This document shows, in pieces, positions 27,133-37,596 of a DNA stretch of 64,000 bases. The notes beneath the pieces were generated by a model. It was not told the origin of the DNA. It searched no databases and was given only the letters and a program-made list of their open reading frames with translations. Numbering within the stretch: the stretch's first letter is position 1; the number at the start of each line of letters is the position of its first letter. The position numbers and the translations under genes were made by a program. This stretch comes from an uncultured Clostridia bacterium (GTDB lineage Bacteria > Bacillota > Clostridia > Oscillospirales > Ruminococcaceae): contig CANRIA010000002.1 in assembly GCA_947630555.1 (NCBI GenBank), positions 48,482 to 112,481 on the forward strand, in the 5' to 3' direction.

Positions 27133-27167
27133 ACTGCGTGTCAGTGCGGCACGCAGTTTTTATTTTT
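27133..27167 (+). terminator. Intrinsic terminator between the cysteine-rich gene and sigG
   Basis: ACTGCGTG (27133-27140) / CACGCAGT (27150-27157), then TTTTATTTTT. It separates sigG from the upstream gene. Confidence 0.88.
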
Positions 27168-27170
27168 CAC

Positions 27171-27199
27171 GAATATGGAAGACAAAAAAGGGAATATTA
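27171..27199 (+). promoter_or_regulatory. Candidate sigma-F-type promoter of sigG
   Basis: GAATA (27171-27175, one mismatch to GYATA) and GGGAATATTA (27190-27199, fits GGNNANAHTR) are 14 bp apart, about 40 bp before the sigG start. In Bacillus the sigG gene (spoIIIG) is transcribed by sigma-F, so the match is meaningful but not proven. Confidence 0.5.
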
Positions 27200-27237
27200 A
27201 GCAAGGATGTATTATACCACTTTAAGGAGCATTGATC

Positions 27238-28014
27238 ATGCAGTATAATAAGGTAGAGATCAGCGGTGTAAACACATCAAGGTTAAAGACGTTAAAAGAG
27301 AGCGAAAAAATTGAACTTATAAATCGGTCACGAAAAGGTGACAAGCTGGCAAGAGAGCAGCTTATAATATGCAATCTGCGGCTGGTGCTCAGCGTTTTGC
27401 AAAAGTATCTTGGCAGGGGGGAATGTCCTGACGACCTGTTTCAGGTGGGCGTTATAGGGCTTATAAAAGCGATAGATAACTTTGATACTTCGCTTCAGGT
27501 AAAGTTTTCAACGTATGCGGTGCCTATGATAGCAGGGGAACTGCGGCGGCATTTGCGTGATAATTCGCCTGTGAGGGTGTCGCGTTCGCTAAGAGACCTT
27601 GCATTTAAGGCTATGCAGAGCAAAGAAAAACTGACGGCTTCAATGCAGCGTGAACCGACTGTTTCAGAGATAGCAAGCGATATAAATGCACCTCTGACTG
27701 ACGTAGTTATGGCGCTGGAGTCGATAACAGACCCTCTTTCACTGTATGAACCTGTTTTTTCAGACAGCGGCGATGATCTGTATGTTCTCGATCAGATAAG
27801 CGACAAGACCGACGATCAGGGCTGGCTGGACGAGCTTTCGCTTAAAGAGGCGGTAAAAAACCTTTGCGACAGAGAGAAAAATATTCTTTATATGAGATAT
27901 TTAAAAGGCAAAACGCAGGTGGAAGTCGCAAAACAGATAGGAATTTCGCAGGCGCAGGTGTCGCGGCTTGAAAAGGGTGCGCTTGATACAATAAAAAAAC
28001 AGATGCGCTCTTGA
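27238..28014 (+). CDS. sigG: RNA polymerase sporulation sigma factor SigG
   Basis: Late forespore sigma factor controlling spore protectant and germination genes. The 258-residue protein has the SigG N-terminal signature NKVEISGVNTSRL (about 4-16), region 2 with DDLFQVGVIGLIKAIDNFD and FSTYAVPMIAGELRRHLRD, region 3, and a region 4 helix-turn-helix VEVAKQIGISQAQVSRLEK near the C-terminus. The ATG at 27238 lies 8 nt after AAGGAG. In many Clostridia sigG follows sigE; here no sigE or spoIIGA is next to it. Confidence 0.93.
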   Translation: MQYNKVEISGVNTSRLKTLKESEKIELINRSRKGDKLAREQLIICNLRLVLSVLQKYLGRGECPDDLFQVGVIGLIKAIDNFDTSLQVKFSTYAVPMIAGELRRHLRDNSPVRVSRSLRDLAFKAMQSKEKLTASMQREPTVSEIASDINAPLTDVVMALESITDPLSLYEPVFSDSGDDLYVLDQISDKTDDQGWLDELSLKEAVKNLCDREKNILYMRYLKGKTQVEVAKQIGISQAQVSRLEKGALDTIKKQMRS

Positions 28015-28039
28015 CAATGAAGAGAAAATATGTTATTAT
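28011..28039 (+). promoter_or_regulatory. Sigma-A promoter of the tyrS T-box operon
   Basis: TTGACA (28011-28016), a 17-bp spacer and TATTAT (28034-28039). The -35 box overlaps the sigG stop codon. Confidence 0.85.
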
Positions 28040-28067
28040 AAATATCGTCATCAGTTTTTTATATTCT

Positions 28068-28311
28068 AAAGGCTGCGACGAGAAGAAGTAGCGATAGTGA
28101 CGGGCAAAGAGAGCTGTCGGTTTGGTGTAAGGCAGCGCCGTTCATTTCGTGAAATACATCTCTGAGCCAAAGCGCTGAAACCCAAGTAGGCGTTTTCGTG
28201 TGCGCACGTTACAGCGCGTTTGAAAGGTTGCAGAACTGAATAAGCTGCAATAAAACTGAGGTGGTACAGCGTTTCTATTCGCCCTCGGAGAGTTACTCTT
28301 CGGGGGCTTTT
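28068..28311 (+). ncRNA. Tyrosine T-box riboswitch leader
   Basis: The leader before the GNAT gene and tyrS has the T-box element TGGTACAGCG (28262-28271), which pairs with the acceptor end of uncharged tRNA, and an intrinsic terminator GCCCTCGGAGAG/CTCTTCGGGGGC (28281-28307) followed by TTTT. Stem I is about 28070-28180. On its 3' side the TAC at 28155-28157 is the likely specifier codon, i.e. tyrosine. Uncharged tRNA-Tyr would favour antitermination. The specifier was placed by inspection and agrees with tyrS downstream. Confidence 0.92.
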
Positions 28312-28334
28312 GATATTTGAGCAGAGGTGATCTT

Positions 28335-28796
28335 ATGCTGAGAAAAGCCGTTCAAAGCGATATAGAGCAGCTTGCGCAGATAGCTTTTGAACTTCACGAG
28401 ATACACGTTAACAGCGACCCGACTGACTTTCGCTCTATGCCGCAGGAGTATTTCAGAGAGAGGCTTTCAGAGTATTTGCAGTCAGAAGATCAGAGTATCT
28501 TAGTACATGACGACGGCGGTGTAAACGCATACGCAGCCGTTAAACTGATAAACATAGACGAACCCACCAGATATCCGCGCAGGGTGTGTATGATAGACTG
28601 CTTTGCAGTAAAAGAGAGTTTTCGCCGCCGCGGTATAGGTAAAAGCCTTATGGCGTTTGTAAGTCAATATGCTAAAGAGCAGGGCTGCACCGACTTGCGG
28701 CTCGGCGTTAAGTCTTTCAACAAAGATGCATATAATTTTTACAAATCCGTGGGTTTTAACGAACGCACAAAAATATTAGATATGAAAATTTTATAG
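28335..28796 (+). CDS. GNAT-family N-acetyltransferase
   Basis: The 153-residue GNAT acetyltransferase uses acetyl-CoA on an unknown amine. The acetyl-CoA loop is in the [10 protein letters not shown] segment (about 97-106), and YNFYKSVGF near 135 is a typical C-terminal motif. It lies between the tyrosine T-box and tyrS, so it should rise when tRNA-Tyr is uncharged; any link to tyrosine is inference. The ATG at 28335 follows AGAGGTGA. Confidence 0.85.
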   Translation: MLRKAVQSDIEQLAQIAFELHEIHVNSDPTDFRSMPQEYFRERLSEYLQSEDQSILVHDDGGVNAYAAVKLINIDEPTRYPRRVCMIDCFAVKESFRRRGIGKSLMAFVSQYAKEQGCTDLRLGVKSFNKDAYNFYKSVGFNERTKILDMKIL

Positions 28797-28813
28797 AAAA
28801 TGAGGAGAAGAAA

Positions 28814-30031
28814 ATGACAGTATTTGAAGAACTTAAAAGAAGAGGTCTGCTGGCGCAGCTTACCGACGAGGAGGAGATAAAAGAGCTTATCAACACCGGT
28901 AAAGCTACATTCTACATCGGCTTTGACCCCACTGCCGACAGCCTGCACGTTGGTCACTTTATGGCGCTGTGCCTTATGAAGCGTCTGCAAATGGCAGGCA
29001 ACAAGCCTATTGCGCTTGTCGGCGGCGGCACGGGTATGATAGGCGACCCCTCGGGCAAGACGGATATGCGCAAAATGTTGACGAAAGAAACTATCGAGCA
29101 CAATGTTGAATGTTTCAAAAAGCAGATGAGCCGTTTTATTGATTTTTCAGACGGCAAAGCAATGGTGGTAAACAACGCCGACTGGCTGCTTGACTTAAAC
29201 TACATCGACGTTCTGCGTGAGGTCGGCGCGTGCTTTTCTGTAAACAAAATGCTCACATTTGAGTGCTACAAGCAGCGTATGGAAAGAGGTCTTACTTTCC
29301 TTGAATTTAACTACATGATAATGCAGTCTTATGACTTTTACAAGCTGTTTCAGGATTACGGCTGCAATATGCAGTTCGGCGGCGACGACCAGTGGGCGAA
29401 TATGCTCGGCGGCACGGAGCTTATAAGAAAGAAGCTCGGCAAAGATGCATACGCTATGACAATAACTCTGCTGCTCAATTCTGAGGGCAAGAAAATGGGC
29501 AAGACCGAGAAAGGCGCGGTATGGCTCGACCCCGAAAAGACTTCGCCGTATGATTTCTTTCAGTATTGGAGAAACGTTGCAGATGCCGATGTTATCAAGT
29601 GCCTGAAAATGCTGACTTTTGTGCCTATAGAGGAAATTGAAGAAATGGAAAAGACCATGCAGGGCGCTGACTTCAACAAGGCAAAAGAGCTGCTTGCATT
29701 TGAGCTTACAAAGCTTGTTCACGGCGAGGAAGAAGCGCAGAAAGCTCTTACAGCCGCAAAGGCTATCTTTGGCAGCGGCTCAGATAGCGCAGATATGCCC
29801 ACTACTTCAATACCCTCTGCCGACCTTGTTGACGGCAAGATAGGCATACTCGATGTACTTGTGCGTGCAAAGCTTGCTTCATCTAACAGCGAGGGCAGAA
29901 GGCTTGTTCAACAGGGCGGTATATCTGTAAACGATGAAAAAATAACTGACCCTTCTGTAAAGATAGAGATAGGCGACGGAATAGTTATCAAGAAGGGTAA
30001 AAAAGTTTTCCATAAAGTGGTAACAGAATGA
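28814..30031 (+). CDS. tyrS: Tyrosyl-tRNA synthetase
   Basis: Attaches tyrosine to tRNA-Tyr. The 405-residue class I enzyme has the HIGH-like motif [15 protein letters not shown] (about 38-52), a KMSKS-like [13 protein letters not shown] (about 226-238) and a C-terminal S4 RNA-binding domain from about residue 340. It is the second gene after the tyrosine T-box leader. AGGAGAAG precedes the ATG. Length is normal. Confidence 0.97.
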   Translation: MTVFEELKRRGLLAQLTDEEEIKELINTGKATFYIGFDPTADSLHVGHFMALCLMKRLQMAGNKPIALVGGGTGMIGDPSGKTDMRKMLTKETIEHNVECFKKQMSRFIDFSDGKAMVVNNADWLLDLNYIDVLREVGACFSVNKMLTFECYKQRMERGLTFLEFNYMIMQSYDFYKLFQDYGCNMQFGGDDQWANMLGGTELIRKKLGKDAYAMTITLLLNSEGKKMGKTEKGAVWLDPEKTSPYDFFQYWRNVADADVIKCLKMLTFVPIEEIEEMEKTMQGADFNKAKELLAFELTKLVHGEEEAQKALTAAKAIFGSGSDSADMPTTSIPSADLVDGKIGILDVLVRAKLASSNSEGRRLVQQGGISVNDEKITDPSVKIEIGDGIVIKKGKKVFHKVVTE

Positions 30032-30054
30032 CCGTCGGAATTGTCAGAAATTTG

Positions 30055-30083
30055 TTGAAAAATATCTCGGAATGTGATACAAT
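30055..30083 (+). promoter_or_regulatory. Sigma-A promoter of the dnaD-dnaC-like operon
   Basis: TTGAAA (30055-30060), a 17-bp spacer and TACAAT (30078-30083), about 40 bp before the start. Confidence 0.7.
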
Positions 30084-30123
30084 ATATATGTATGCGATTT
30101 TTAAGAAAGTGAGGTGAACTGTC

Positions 30124-31104
30124 GTGAAATATACTATTGATATAAATAAGTGGGGAAGCTTTTTCAGCGTGCCGTGTGCGGTGGCTGATAAGCATCTCAA
30201 ACTTTCGAGCGGTGATTTTATAAAGGTGCTGCTTTGCGTTTTTGCTGACGGTTCGCCGAGCGTTGACACCGCGTATGTTGCCCAAAAGTGCGGTGTAAGC
30301 GAGGAGACCGCCGAGGAGGCTCTGCTTTACTGGAACTCGCTGGGTATTATAATAATAAACGGCAAAGAAGAAGGCGTGATAAAAGAGCATACCGAAGCGA
30401 AAGCCAGCATCGTTTCACACAGCGCTGCCGAAAAGAAAACGGTCATTCGCTATTCGCCTGCTGACCTGCAAAAACTTGCTGAGGACTCGCCTGATATTCG
30501 GACTATGTTTGTTTCTGTTGAAAAGGCGCTTGAGCGCACTATAAATTCTACTGAACAGGCGGCTTTTGTAGATATTTATGAATACTACGGCTTTCCTGTG
30601 GCATCGGTAGTAATGCTTACGCAGTATTGCAGCCGCATCGGCAAGACCACAATGGCTTACATAAGAAGCGTTGCGAAAAACTGGAACGAGAGAGGCATTG
30701 TGTCTCCTAAAGATGTTGAGCGTGAAGTTATTCGTCTTGAAGAATACCACAGCTTTGAAAACGAGGTAAAACGTGCGCTGGGGCTTAGTTCAAAGACCAC
30801 AAAAAAGCAGCAGGAGTATTTTACTCAGTGGCAGGAAATGGGTATTTCTGTAGACCTTATTGAAATGGCAGGGGAGATATCTATTGACAATACCGACAGC
30901 CACAGTGTAAAGCTCAGTTACATAAACAAAATACTGAATTCTTGGCATGATGCAGGCGTTAAAACAGTGCAGCAGGCGCAGGAGCTTTTAAATTCGCGCA
31001 AGGCTGGCTTGGGCGCAAACTCTGAAAACGGTAAGTCATATGATATAGAAGAGTTTGAGGAATTTATGAAAAATTATAAACCCAAACTTTCAACAAGCAA
31101 TTAA
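30124..31104 (+). CDS. dnaD: DnaD-domain replication initiation protein
   Basis: Takes part in helicase loading or primosome assembly. The 326-residue protein has an N-terminal winged-helix-like region (about 1-90), then two DnaD/DnaB-type C-terminal domains: one around EYYGFPVASVVMLTQYCSRI (about 160-215), and a second about 255-285 with YINKILNSWHDAGVKT near 272-287. The start is GTG at 30124 after AAGTGAGGTG. The next gene is the DnaC-like loader ATPase, a pairing that supports the role. DnaD versus DnaB naming is uncertain. Confidence 0.85.
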   Translation: MKYTIDINKWGSFFSVPCAVADKHLKLSSGDFIKVLLCVFADGSPSVDTAYVAQKCGVSEETAEEALLYWNSLGIIIINGKEEGVIKEHTEAKASIVSHSAAEKKTVIRYSPADLQKLAEDSPDIRTMFVSVEKALERTINSTEQAAFVDIYEYYGFPVASVVMLTQYCSRIGKTTMAYIRSVAKNWNERGIVSPKDVEREVIRLEEYHSFENEVKRALGLSSKTTKKQQEYFTQWQEMGISVDLIEMAGEISIDNTDSHSVKLSYINKILNSWHDAGVKTVQQAQELLNSRKAGLGANSENGKSYDIEEFEEFMKNYKPKLSTSN

Positions 31105-31126
31105 AGCAGGGATCAAGGTGATCGAT

Positions 31127-32080
31127 ATGAAATACAACAGCAAAGCGCTTATGCGTGCCCAGGCGGAAATTGACGAGCGCAGAGCGGCGGTCAAAGCACA
31201 GCGCGAAGATCGCATAAAGGAAATTGAAAGCAAATTTCCGGAGATAGCGCGCGTGAATAAGATTTTGTCGGGTACGGTAAAAGAGATAGCGCAGGCTATG
31301 ACAGAATCGAATGTAGGCGAGATAATAGGAAAGATAGCCGATAAAAATCTTGAAGCGCAGAAAACACGCAAACAGCTGCTTGTTTCTTTCGGCTATCCTG
31401 AGGACTATTTAGATATTCACTATAAGTGTGAAAAATGCGGCGATACGGGCTTTGCAGGGGGCAACAGATGCACCTGCCTTGAAACCCTTGCGCGGAAATA
31501 TTCTATAGAAGAGCTTCACAAAGACTGCCACATAGCGCTGAATGATTTTTCTAAGTTTGACCTGAATGTCTACCCCGAAGAAAACAGGCAGGAAATGAAA
31601 GCTATTCTTGATATGTGCGTAAACTATGCAGAAACTTTTTCCATCCAAAGCGATATGTTGTTTTTCTTTGGCGGAACGGGGCTTGGCAAAACGCTGCTGT
31701 CATCAGCTATTGCAAAAAGAGTGTTGGAGCGCGGTTTCAGCGTGGCTTACGACAGCCTTTCAAATTTTTTAAGAAAAATAGAGCAGGAGCATTACGGCAG
31801 GTCGGAGGGCGACACTGTGGATATGCTGCTGAGTGCAGACCTTGTTATTTTGGACGACATGGGCTCGGAATTTCGTTCGGGGTTCAATGATGCGCAGATA
31901 TACGATATAATAAATTCGCGTATAAATTACAGACTGCCGACTATAGTTTCTACTAATCTTTCGTATAAAGAGCTTAATGCGCGGTATAACGAACGTATAG
32001 TTTCGCGCTTGCTCGGTATGTTCGTTCCTGTGGAATTTCGCGGCAGGGATGTTCGCATGAAAAAAAGAATGTCGCATTAA
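31127..32080 (+). CDS. DnaC/DnaI-like helicase-loader ATPase
   Basis: The 317-residue AAA+ ATPase is likely the loader of the replicative helicase. The N-terminal half has a cysteine cluster CEKCGDTG...CTC (about 103-121), a zinc-binding pattern as in DnaI. The ATPase part (about 160-310) has Walker A FFGGTGLGKT, Walker B LVILDDMGSE and an arginine-finger region near RLLGMF. The ATG at 31127 follows AAGGTG; an upstream GTG at 31118 lies inside that site. It follows the DnaD-like gene by 22 nt. Confidence 0.88.
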   Translation: MKYNSKALMRAQAEIDERRAAVKAQREDRIKEIESKFPEIARVNKILSGTVKEIAQAMTESNVGEIIGKIADKNLEAQKTRKQLLVSFGYPEDYLDIHYKCEKCGDTGFAGGNRCTCLETLARKYSIEELHKDCHIALNDFSKFDLNVYPEENRQEMKAILDMCVNYAETFSIQSDMLFFFGGTGLGKTLLSSAIAKRVLERGFSVAYDSLSNFLRKIEQEHYGRSEGDTVDMLLSADLVILDDMGSEFRSGFNDAQIYDIINSRINYRLPTIVSTNLSYKELNARYNERIVSRLLGMFVPVEFRGRDVRMKKRMSH

Positions 32081-32116
32081 GGCGGCGTGTAAATATATTT
32101 TAAAGGAGTCAATTTT

Positions 32117-33595
32117 ATGAGATACAGCGGTGTGATAATGCACATCTCCAGTCTTGCAAACAAATACGGAATAGGAAAAATGGGCAAGGAGGCGTATGCG
32201 TTTGTTGACTGGCTGAAAAAAGCAGGTCAGCATTACTGGCAGATACTTCCGCTAAGCCCTACCAGCTGCGGAGATTCGCCTTATCAGTCGGTTTCTGTTT
32301 ATGCAGGAAATCCGTATTTTATAGACTTTGAACAGCTTGAAGAAGACGGTCTGCTTAAAGCTGATGAATACAAAAACGTTGAATGGTATAAAGAAAAGGG
32401 CTATGTTGATTATGCCCTGATATATCAGAACATTTGGGGCGTGCTTAAAAAGGCTTTCTCGCGCTTTGTACCTGATGAGGATTATAACAAGTTTTGCAAA
32501 GAAAACTCTGCTTGGCTTGATGATTACGCGCTGTTTATGGCTATCAAGAACGATAACGGCGGCAAGGCGTGGTATGACTGGAACTGGGATCTTGTAATGT
32601 GCCGCAGTTTTGCAGTTAAAGAGGCAAAAGAGCGCCTTGGCGATGAGATAGATTTTCACCGATTTTTGCAGTATGAATTTTTCACGCAGTGGGGCAAACT
32701 TAAAAAGTATGCAAACGAAAACGGCATTGAGATAATAGGCGATATACCCATATATTGCGCGCTTGATAGCGTTGATGTATGGCAGCACCCCGAACTTTTC
32801 GACCTTGACGAGGACAAAAAGCCCGTGAACGTTGCAGGCTGCCCTCCCGACGGTTTTGCGCCGACAGGTCAGCTTTGGGGTAACCCCGTTTACGACTGGG
32901 AAGTTATGAAAAAGCAGGACTATAAATGGTGGATAGACCGCATAGCATTTGCGCAAAAGATCTATGATGTTGTAAGGATAGACCACTTCCGCGGATTTGA
33001 TACATTTTACGCTATACCTGCTGAAAACGAAACAGCAGAACACGGAGAGTGGAAAAAGGGCTGCGGCGCCGAGATGTTCAAAATGGCAAAGAAAAAGCTC
33101 GGCGATGTAAGAATAATAGCCGAAGACCTTGGTTTTATCACCGAAAGCGTTAGAAAGCTGCTTGACGACTGCGGTTTCCCGGGCATGAAGATGATGCAGT
33201 TCGGCTTTGACCCCAACTGCCAGAGCGAGTATCTGCCGTGCAATTTTAAAAATTCAAACTGTGTTGCGTATACAGGCACGCACGACAGCGAGACTATAAT
33301 GGGCTGGTACAACAGCTGCGGCGACTATTACAGAGATTTTATCCGCGATTATATCGGCGCAGACGACCAAAACGACGTAAACTGGAAATTTATTCACTGC
33401 TGCTTTACAAGTATTGCAGATACAGCTATAACGCAAATGCAGGAAGTGCTTTCGCTGGGCAACGAGGCAAGAATGAACGTTCCCTCTACCTGCGGCACAA
33501 ACTGGCGCTGGCGCATTGACAGCGGTGATACTACCGATAATCTCGCAGAAAAACTTCGCAAGGTAACAGCAATAAGCGGCAGATTGCATCAGTGA
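32117..33595 (+). CDS. malQ: 4-alpha-glucanotransferase (amylomaltase)
   Basis: Transfers alpha-1,4-glucan chains between maltodextrins; cytoplasmic glycogen/maltodextrin metabolism. The 492-residue GH77 protein has the catalytic regions [16 protein letters not shown] (nucleophile Asp), RIIAEDLG (acid/base region) and GTHDSET (transition-state Asp). No other maltose or glycogen gene is adjacent. A TAAAGGAG ribosome site precedes it. Length is normal for a bacterial MalQ. Confidence 0.95.
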   Translation: MRYSGVIMHISSLANKYGIGKMGKEAYAFVDWLKKAGQHYWQILPLSPTSCGDSPYQSVSVYAGNPYFIDFEQLEEDGLLKADEYKNVEWYKEKGYVDYALIYQNIWGVLKKAFSRFVPDEDYNKFCKENSAWLDDYALFMAIKNDNGGKAWYDWNWDLVMCRSFAVKEAKERLGDEIDFHRFLQYEFFTQWGKLKKYANENGIEIIGDIPIYCALDSVDVWQHPELFDLDEDKKPVNVAGCPPDGFAPTGQLWGNPVYDWEVMKKQDYKWWIDRIAFAQKIYDVVRIDHFRGFDTFYAIPAENETAEHGEWKKGCGAEMFKMAKKKLGDVRIIAEDLGFITESVRKLLDDCGFPGMKMMQFGFDPNCQSEYLPCNFKNSNCVAYTGTHDSETIMGWYNSCGDYYRDFIRDYIGADDQNDVNWKFIHCCFTSIADTAITQMQEVLSLGNEARMNVPSTCGTNWRWRIDSGDTTDNLAEKLRKVTAISGRLHQ

Positions 33596-33629
33596 GCAAA
33601 TACATAAACATTTCAAAGGGCGTAAACGT

Positions 33630-35432
33630 ATGAAACAGGAAAATATAAGAAACTTTTGTATTATAGCGCATATAGACCACGGAAAGTCTACGCTTGCCGA
33701 CAGGATTCTGGAGCTTACTTCTACTGTTGCGCTCAGAGATATGGAAGATCAGCTTCTCGATAATATGGATATTGAAAGAGAACGCGGAATTACTATAAAA
33801 GCAAGGGCTGTAAAGCTTAAATATACGTCACTCAGCGGCGAGGAGTATATTTTTAATCTTATAGATACCCCTGGTCATGTTGACTTTAACTATGAAGTTT
33901 CGCGCTCGCTGGCGGCGTGTGAGGGCGCTATTCTTGTTGTAGATGCATCTCAGGGTATTGAAGCGCAAACGCTTGCTAACACCTATCTTGCTATAGAGCA
34001 CGATCTTGAAGTTATGCCCGTTATCAACAAGATAGACCTGCCCTCTGCCGACCCAGATAAAGCTTGCAGCGAGATAGAAAATATTATAGGCATTCCTGCC
34101 ATGGATGCGCCGCGCATTTCAGCAAAAACGGGTCTTAACGTAAGAGACGTGCTTGAAAGAGTTATAACCGATATTCCAGCCCCGAAAGGCGATGAAAACG
34201 CCCCCGTGCAGGCGCTTATATTTGACAGTTACTACGACAGCTACAAGGGCGTTATTATTTATGTGAGGGTAAAGCAGGGCACTATAAAAGTCGGCGATAC
34301 CATTAAACTCATGGCGACGGGTGCGCAGTTTTTGACCGTTGAAATAGGCAGCATGGGCGCGACCGACCTTGTGCCAACAGGCGAACTTAAAGCAGGCGAA
34401 GTTGGCTATATTGCGGCTTCTATCAAAAATATAGGCGACACGCGCGTGGGCGATACCGTTACTACCGTTGAAAACCCGTGCAGCGAGCCTTTGCCGGGCT
34501 ATAAAAAAGTAAACCCTATGGTGTTTTCAGGCGTATACCCGGCAGACGGAGCAAAGTATCAGGATCTGAGAGAGGCTCTTGAAAAGCTTGCGCTGAATGA
34601 TGCATCTCTTTCGTTTGAACCAGAAACTTCGGTGGCGCTCGGCTTTGGTTTCAGATGCGGTTTTCTGGGGCTTTTGCATATGGAGATAATACAGGAAAGA
34701 CTGGAGCGCGAATATGACCTTGACCTTATAACAACTGCGCCTTCGGTAATTTATAAAGTAACGCTCACAAGCGGTGAAACGCTTTATATCGATAACCCTA
34801 CAAATTATCCCGACCCTACACTTATTTCATACGCCGAAGAACCTTTTGTTGAGGCGCATATATATTCGCCTTCGGAGCACGTTGGAAATATAATGGATCT
34901 ATGCCAGCAGCGCAGAGGCGTTTTTAAAGATATGAAGTATATTGAAGAAAACCGCGTTGACCTGCATTATGACCTGCCGCTGAATGAGATAGTATATGAC
35001 TTTTTTGATGCGCTGAAATCACGCACAAGAGGGTATGCATCGTTTGATTATGAACTTAAAGGCTATATGAGAAGCAAGCTTGTAAAGCTGGATATACTTC
35101 TCAACGGCGAAATGGTAGATGCACTTTCTTTTATTGTTCATGCTGACAGCGCATATGCTCGCGGCAGAAAAATGGTCGAAAGACTTAAAGAGAACATTCC
35201 GCGGCAGATGTTTGAAGTACCCGTTCAGGCGGCAATAGGCGGCAAGATAATTGCAAGAGAAACAGTTAAAGCATACCGCAAAGATGTTCTTGCAAAATGC
35301 TACGGCGGCGATATAACGCGAAAGAAAAAGCTTCTGGAAAAGCAAAAAGAGGGCAAGAAAAGAATGCGCAAGCTTGGCAGCGTTGAAGTGCCGCAGGAGG
35401 CGTTTATGTCTGTTCTCAAGCTTGACGAATAA
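33630..35432 (+). CDS. lepA: Elongation factor 4 (LepA)
   Basis: Translational GTPase that acts on stalled or misassembled ribosomes. The 600-residue protein has the P-loop [13 protein letters not shown] (about 13-25), DTPGHVDF (about 80-87), NKID (G4) and the LepA-specific C-terminal domain ending around [10 protein letters not shown]. Length is normal. It starts 35 nt after malQ. Confidence 0.97.
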   Translation: MKQENIRNFCIIAHIDHGKSTLADRILELTSTVALRDMEDQLLDNMDIERERGITIKARAVKLKYTSLSGEEYIFNLIDTPGHVDFNYEVSRSLAACEGAILVVDASQGIEAQTLANTYLAIEHDLEVMPVINKIDLPSADPDKACSEIENIIGIPAMDAPRISAKTGLNVRDVLERVITDIPAPKGDENAPVQALIFDSYYDSYKGVIIYVRVKQGTIKVGDTIKLMATGAQFLTVEIGSMGATDLVPTGELKAGEVGYIAASIKNIGDTRVGDTVTTVENPCSEPLPGYKKVNPMVFSGVYPADGAKYQDLREALEKLALNDASLSFEPETSVALGFGFRCGFLGLLHMEIIQERLEREYDLDLITTAPSVIYKVTLTSGETLYIDNPTNYPDPTLISYAEEPFVEAHIYSPSEHVGNIMDLCQQRRGVFKDMKYIEENRVDLHYDLPLNEIVYDFFDALKSRTRGYASFDYELKGYMRSKLVKLDILLNGEMVDALSFIVHADSAYARGRKMVERLKENIPRQMFEVPVQAAIGGKIIARETVKAYRKDVLAKCYGGDITRKKKLLEKQKEGKKRMRKLGSVEVPQEAFMSVLKLDE

Positions 35433-35442
35433 GGAGCAGCGA

Positions 35443-35886
35443 ATGGAATTTCTTATTGCGTTTGCCTTGGTGCTTGTGATACTTCTGTTAGTGGGCGTGA
35501 ACTTTTTTGATATAGGTCTTTTGCTGCTTGGGCTGCTTGACCTTTTATGCCTTGCAATGTTTTGCTTCTTTGCGTTTTCGCTCTTTCGGCTTTTTACCTG
35601 CAAAAGAGTAAAAGCGCGCTTCAAAGAAATAGCAGAGAATGAAAAATCGCGCTTTAAAGTTGCATGGTACGTTATAGACGGCAAAGAGGCAAGCACTGTG
35701 TTTCCTGCCGAATTTTTGGGCAAGCGGCTGTTTTATAAACGCTCGGAAGATACAAATGTACTGCTTACCAAAAAGGGCGGCGTTTTTGACCTTAATGCAA
35801 TACTTGCAATAGCGCTTGGGTTTGTATTTTCATTTGTAATGTTTGCCGTGATACTATATTTTGTCACGGCTTTGATAAAACTTTAG
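35443..35886 (+). CDS. Small membrane protein of unknown function
   Basis: The 147-residue protein has two N-terminal membrane segments (about 2-20 and 25-50), a short cytoplasmic-type middle (about 55-110) and a C-terminal membrane segment (about 115-143). No motif recognised. The ATG at 35443 follows AAGGAG, just after lepA; an upstream frame overlaps lepA and is not used. Confidence 0.7.
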   Translation: MEFLIAFALVLVILLLVGVNFFDIGLLLLGLLDLLCLAMFCFFAFSLFRLFTCKRVKARFKEIAENEKSRFKVAWYVIDGKEASTVFPAEFLGKRLFYKRSEDTNVLLTKKGGVFDLNAILAIALGFVFSFVMFAVILYFVTALIKL

Positions 35887-35903
35887 AAAGGCATACTCTT
35901 TTT

Positions 35904-36371
35904 ATGGAGAACGAACAGAACTATATAAAACAGTCGATAACAGGCGGACTTATAGGTGCGGCTGTCTTTCCGCTTTTATATGAATGTTATGCAAATGTTA
36001 TGCGTGGGTTCGCGGCAGCTCTCGCGCTTTTCGGCTGCGTTCTTATGGGTTTTGTGCTTGCAAAATACAGCCTGCCAAAGGCTTTGTGCGGTCTGGTTTT
36101 CTTTACGCTGCTTAGCGTGGGGTTGGGGCTGTTTTTGCAGATAATCGTTCACAGGCATATTGTTGACTTTCTTGAAAGCCATTCTAAGTATTTTTATCTG
36201 TCATACAGAGATATTTCTATCTATATCATAAAGATATTTACCTGTTATGTTGCAGGGTATATTGTGTGTATTGCAAGGTGCGGAGGTCGTGCGGCGCTGA
36301 AAAAAATGCGCAGCAATTCGCAGGATACCAAAAGCTTTATAGACAACGCATTTGGTGAAGACGATGAGTAA
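35904..36371 (+). CDS. Small multi-pass membrane protein of unknown function
   Basis: The 155-residue protein has about four membrane segments (about 12-28, 33-50, 58-78 and 100-120) and a polar, acidic tail ending FGEDDE. No motif recognised. The stop overlaps the hemW start by 8 bp, so it is likely co-translated. It lies between lepA and hemW, and nothing in it suggests heme handling. Confidence 0.7.
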   Translation: MENEQNYIKQSITGGLIGAAVFPLLYECYANVMRGFAAALALFGCVLMGFVLAKYSLPKALCGLVFFTLLSVGLGLFLQIIVHRHIVDFLESHSKYFYLSYRDISIYIIKIFTCYVAGYIVCIARCGGRAALKKMRSNSQDTKSFIDNAFGEDDE

Positions 36372-37458
36372 AGCAGGAGTTTATATACATATACCGTTTT
36401 GCGCGAGAAAATGCCCCTACTGCGACTTTTACTCTCTCGCAGGGGCAGAAAGTATGTTTGAGATTTATGCAAAAGCGCTTATACGCGATATACAGAATAC
36501 AGGCAATAAAGATATAGCAGTAGATTCGATATATTTCGGAGGCGGAACGCCTACACTTATGCCTGCAAAGCTGCTTTGCGATATTTGTGAGGCGGTAAAA
36601 AACAGCTTTAACACCGCAGAAGATACTGAAATTACGGTAGAGAGCAACCCTTTTACAGCCGATAAAAATTACTATAAAGAACTTATAGAAGCAGGCTTTA
36701 ACAGGATATCGTTCGGTGTGCAGTCGTGCTTGGACAGAGAACTTAAAGCCCTTGGCAGGCTGCACAGCTTTGAACAGGCTGAAAAATCAGTGCTTGAAGC
36801 GCACGATGCAGGCTTTGAAAATATCTCGTGTGATTTGATGATGGGCATAATAGGGCAGAGTGTTGAAAGCCTGATTTATTCTATAGATAAGCTGTGCTCA
36901 CTGCCGATAAAACATATTTCGGCGTATATGCTGAAAATAGAGAACGGCACGCCATATGACTGCGATGAAATAAGAAATAGTATTGCTGATGATGATAAGA
37001 GCGTAGATATGTACCTAACGGCAGTTGAGGGGCTTAAAGAAAACGGCTTTGAACAGTACGAAATTTCAAATTTCTGCAAAGGCGGTATGCGTTCGCGGCA
37101 TAATATGAAATACTGGCAGCTAAAGCCTTATTACGGCTTTGGGTCTTCGGCACATTCTTTTGTTGGCGGCAAAAGATATTATTATGGCAGAGATATTGTG
37201 GGCTATATAAACGCACCTGAAAAACTTTTGGAAGACGGCGAGTGTAATGCACTTGAAGAATACACAATGCTGTCTTTAAGGCTTTCAGACGGCATGAGTG
37301 TGCAAAGATACAAAGAACTTGGCGGAGATATTGCAAAGCTTGAAACGTTGGCAGACAGGCTTTGCAGGCATTGTATGGCAGAATATGACGGCAAAAGGCT
37401 TTCGCTTAATGCAAAAGGTTTCTTGGTATCTAACAGTATAATAGCTGAACTTATATAG
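36364..37458 (+). CDS. hemW: Radical SAM heme chaperone HemW
   Basis: The 364-residue protein has the radical-SAM motif CARKCPYCDFYS (CxxxCxxC, near residues 13-24), a GGGTPTLM segment, and the HNMKYW motif (fits HNxxYW), which marks heme-chaperone HemW rather than true coproporphyrinogen dehydrogenase HemN. The ATG at 36364 is chosen because it is followed at once by SKAGVYIHIPFC. It overlaps the upstream membrane gene. lepA and hemW are often neighbours in Firmicutes. Confidence 0.92.
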   Translation: MSKAGVYIHIPFCARKCPYCDFYSLAGAESMFEIYAKALIRDIQNTGNKDIAVDSIYFGGGTPTLMPAKLLCDICEAVKNSFNTAEDTEITVESNPFTADKNYYKELIEAGFNRISFGVQSCLDRELKALGRLHSFEQAEKSVLEAHDAGFENISCDLMMGIIGQSVESLIYSIDKLCSLPIKHISAYMLKIENGTPYDCDEIRNSIADDDKSVDMYLTAVEGLKENGFEQYEISNFCKGGMRSRHNMKYWQLKPYYGFGSSAHSFVGGKRYYYGRDIVGYINAPEKLLEDGECNALEEYTMLSLRLSDGMSVQRYKELGGDIAKLETLADRLCRHCMAEYDGKRLSLNAKGFLVSNSIIAELI

Positions 37459-37596
37459 TCAAGATATACAAAAATTTCCTTTGCGGTTTGTAGGTTTATA
37501 CAATGTTTATAAATTGAATTTGTTGATATTGTAATTTTAATTTGATAATGCTAAAATATAAGTAGTATGTCTTGTTGTGTGAAGGGAGGTTTCCTT

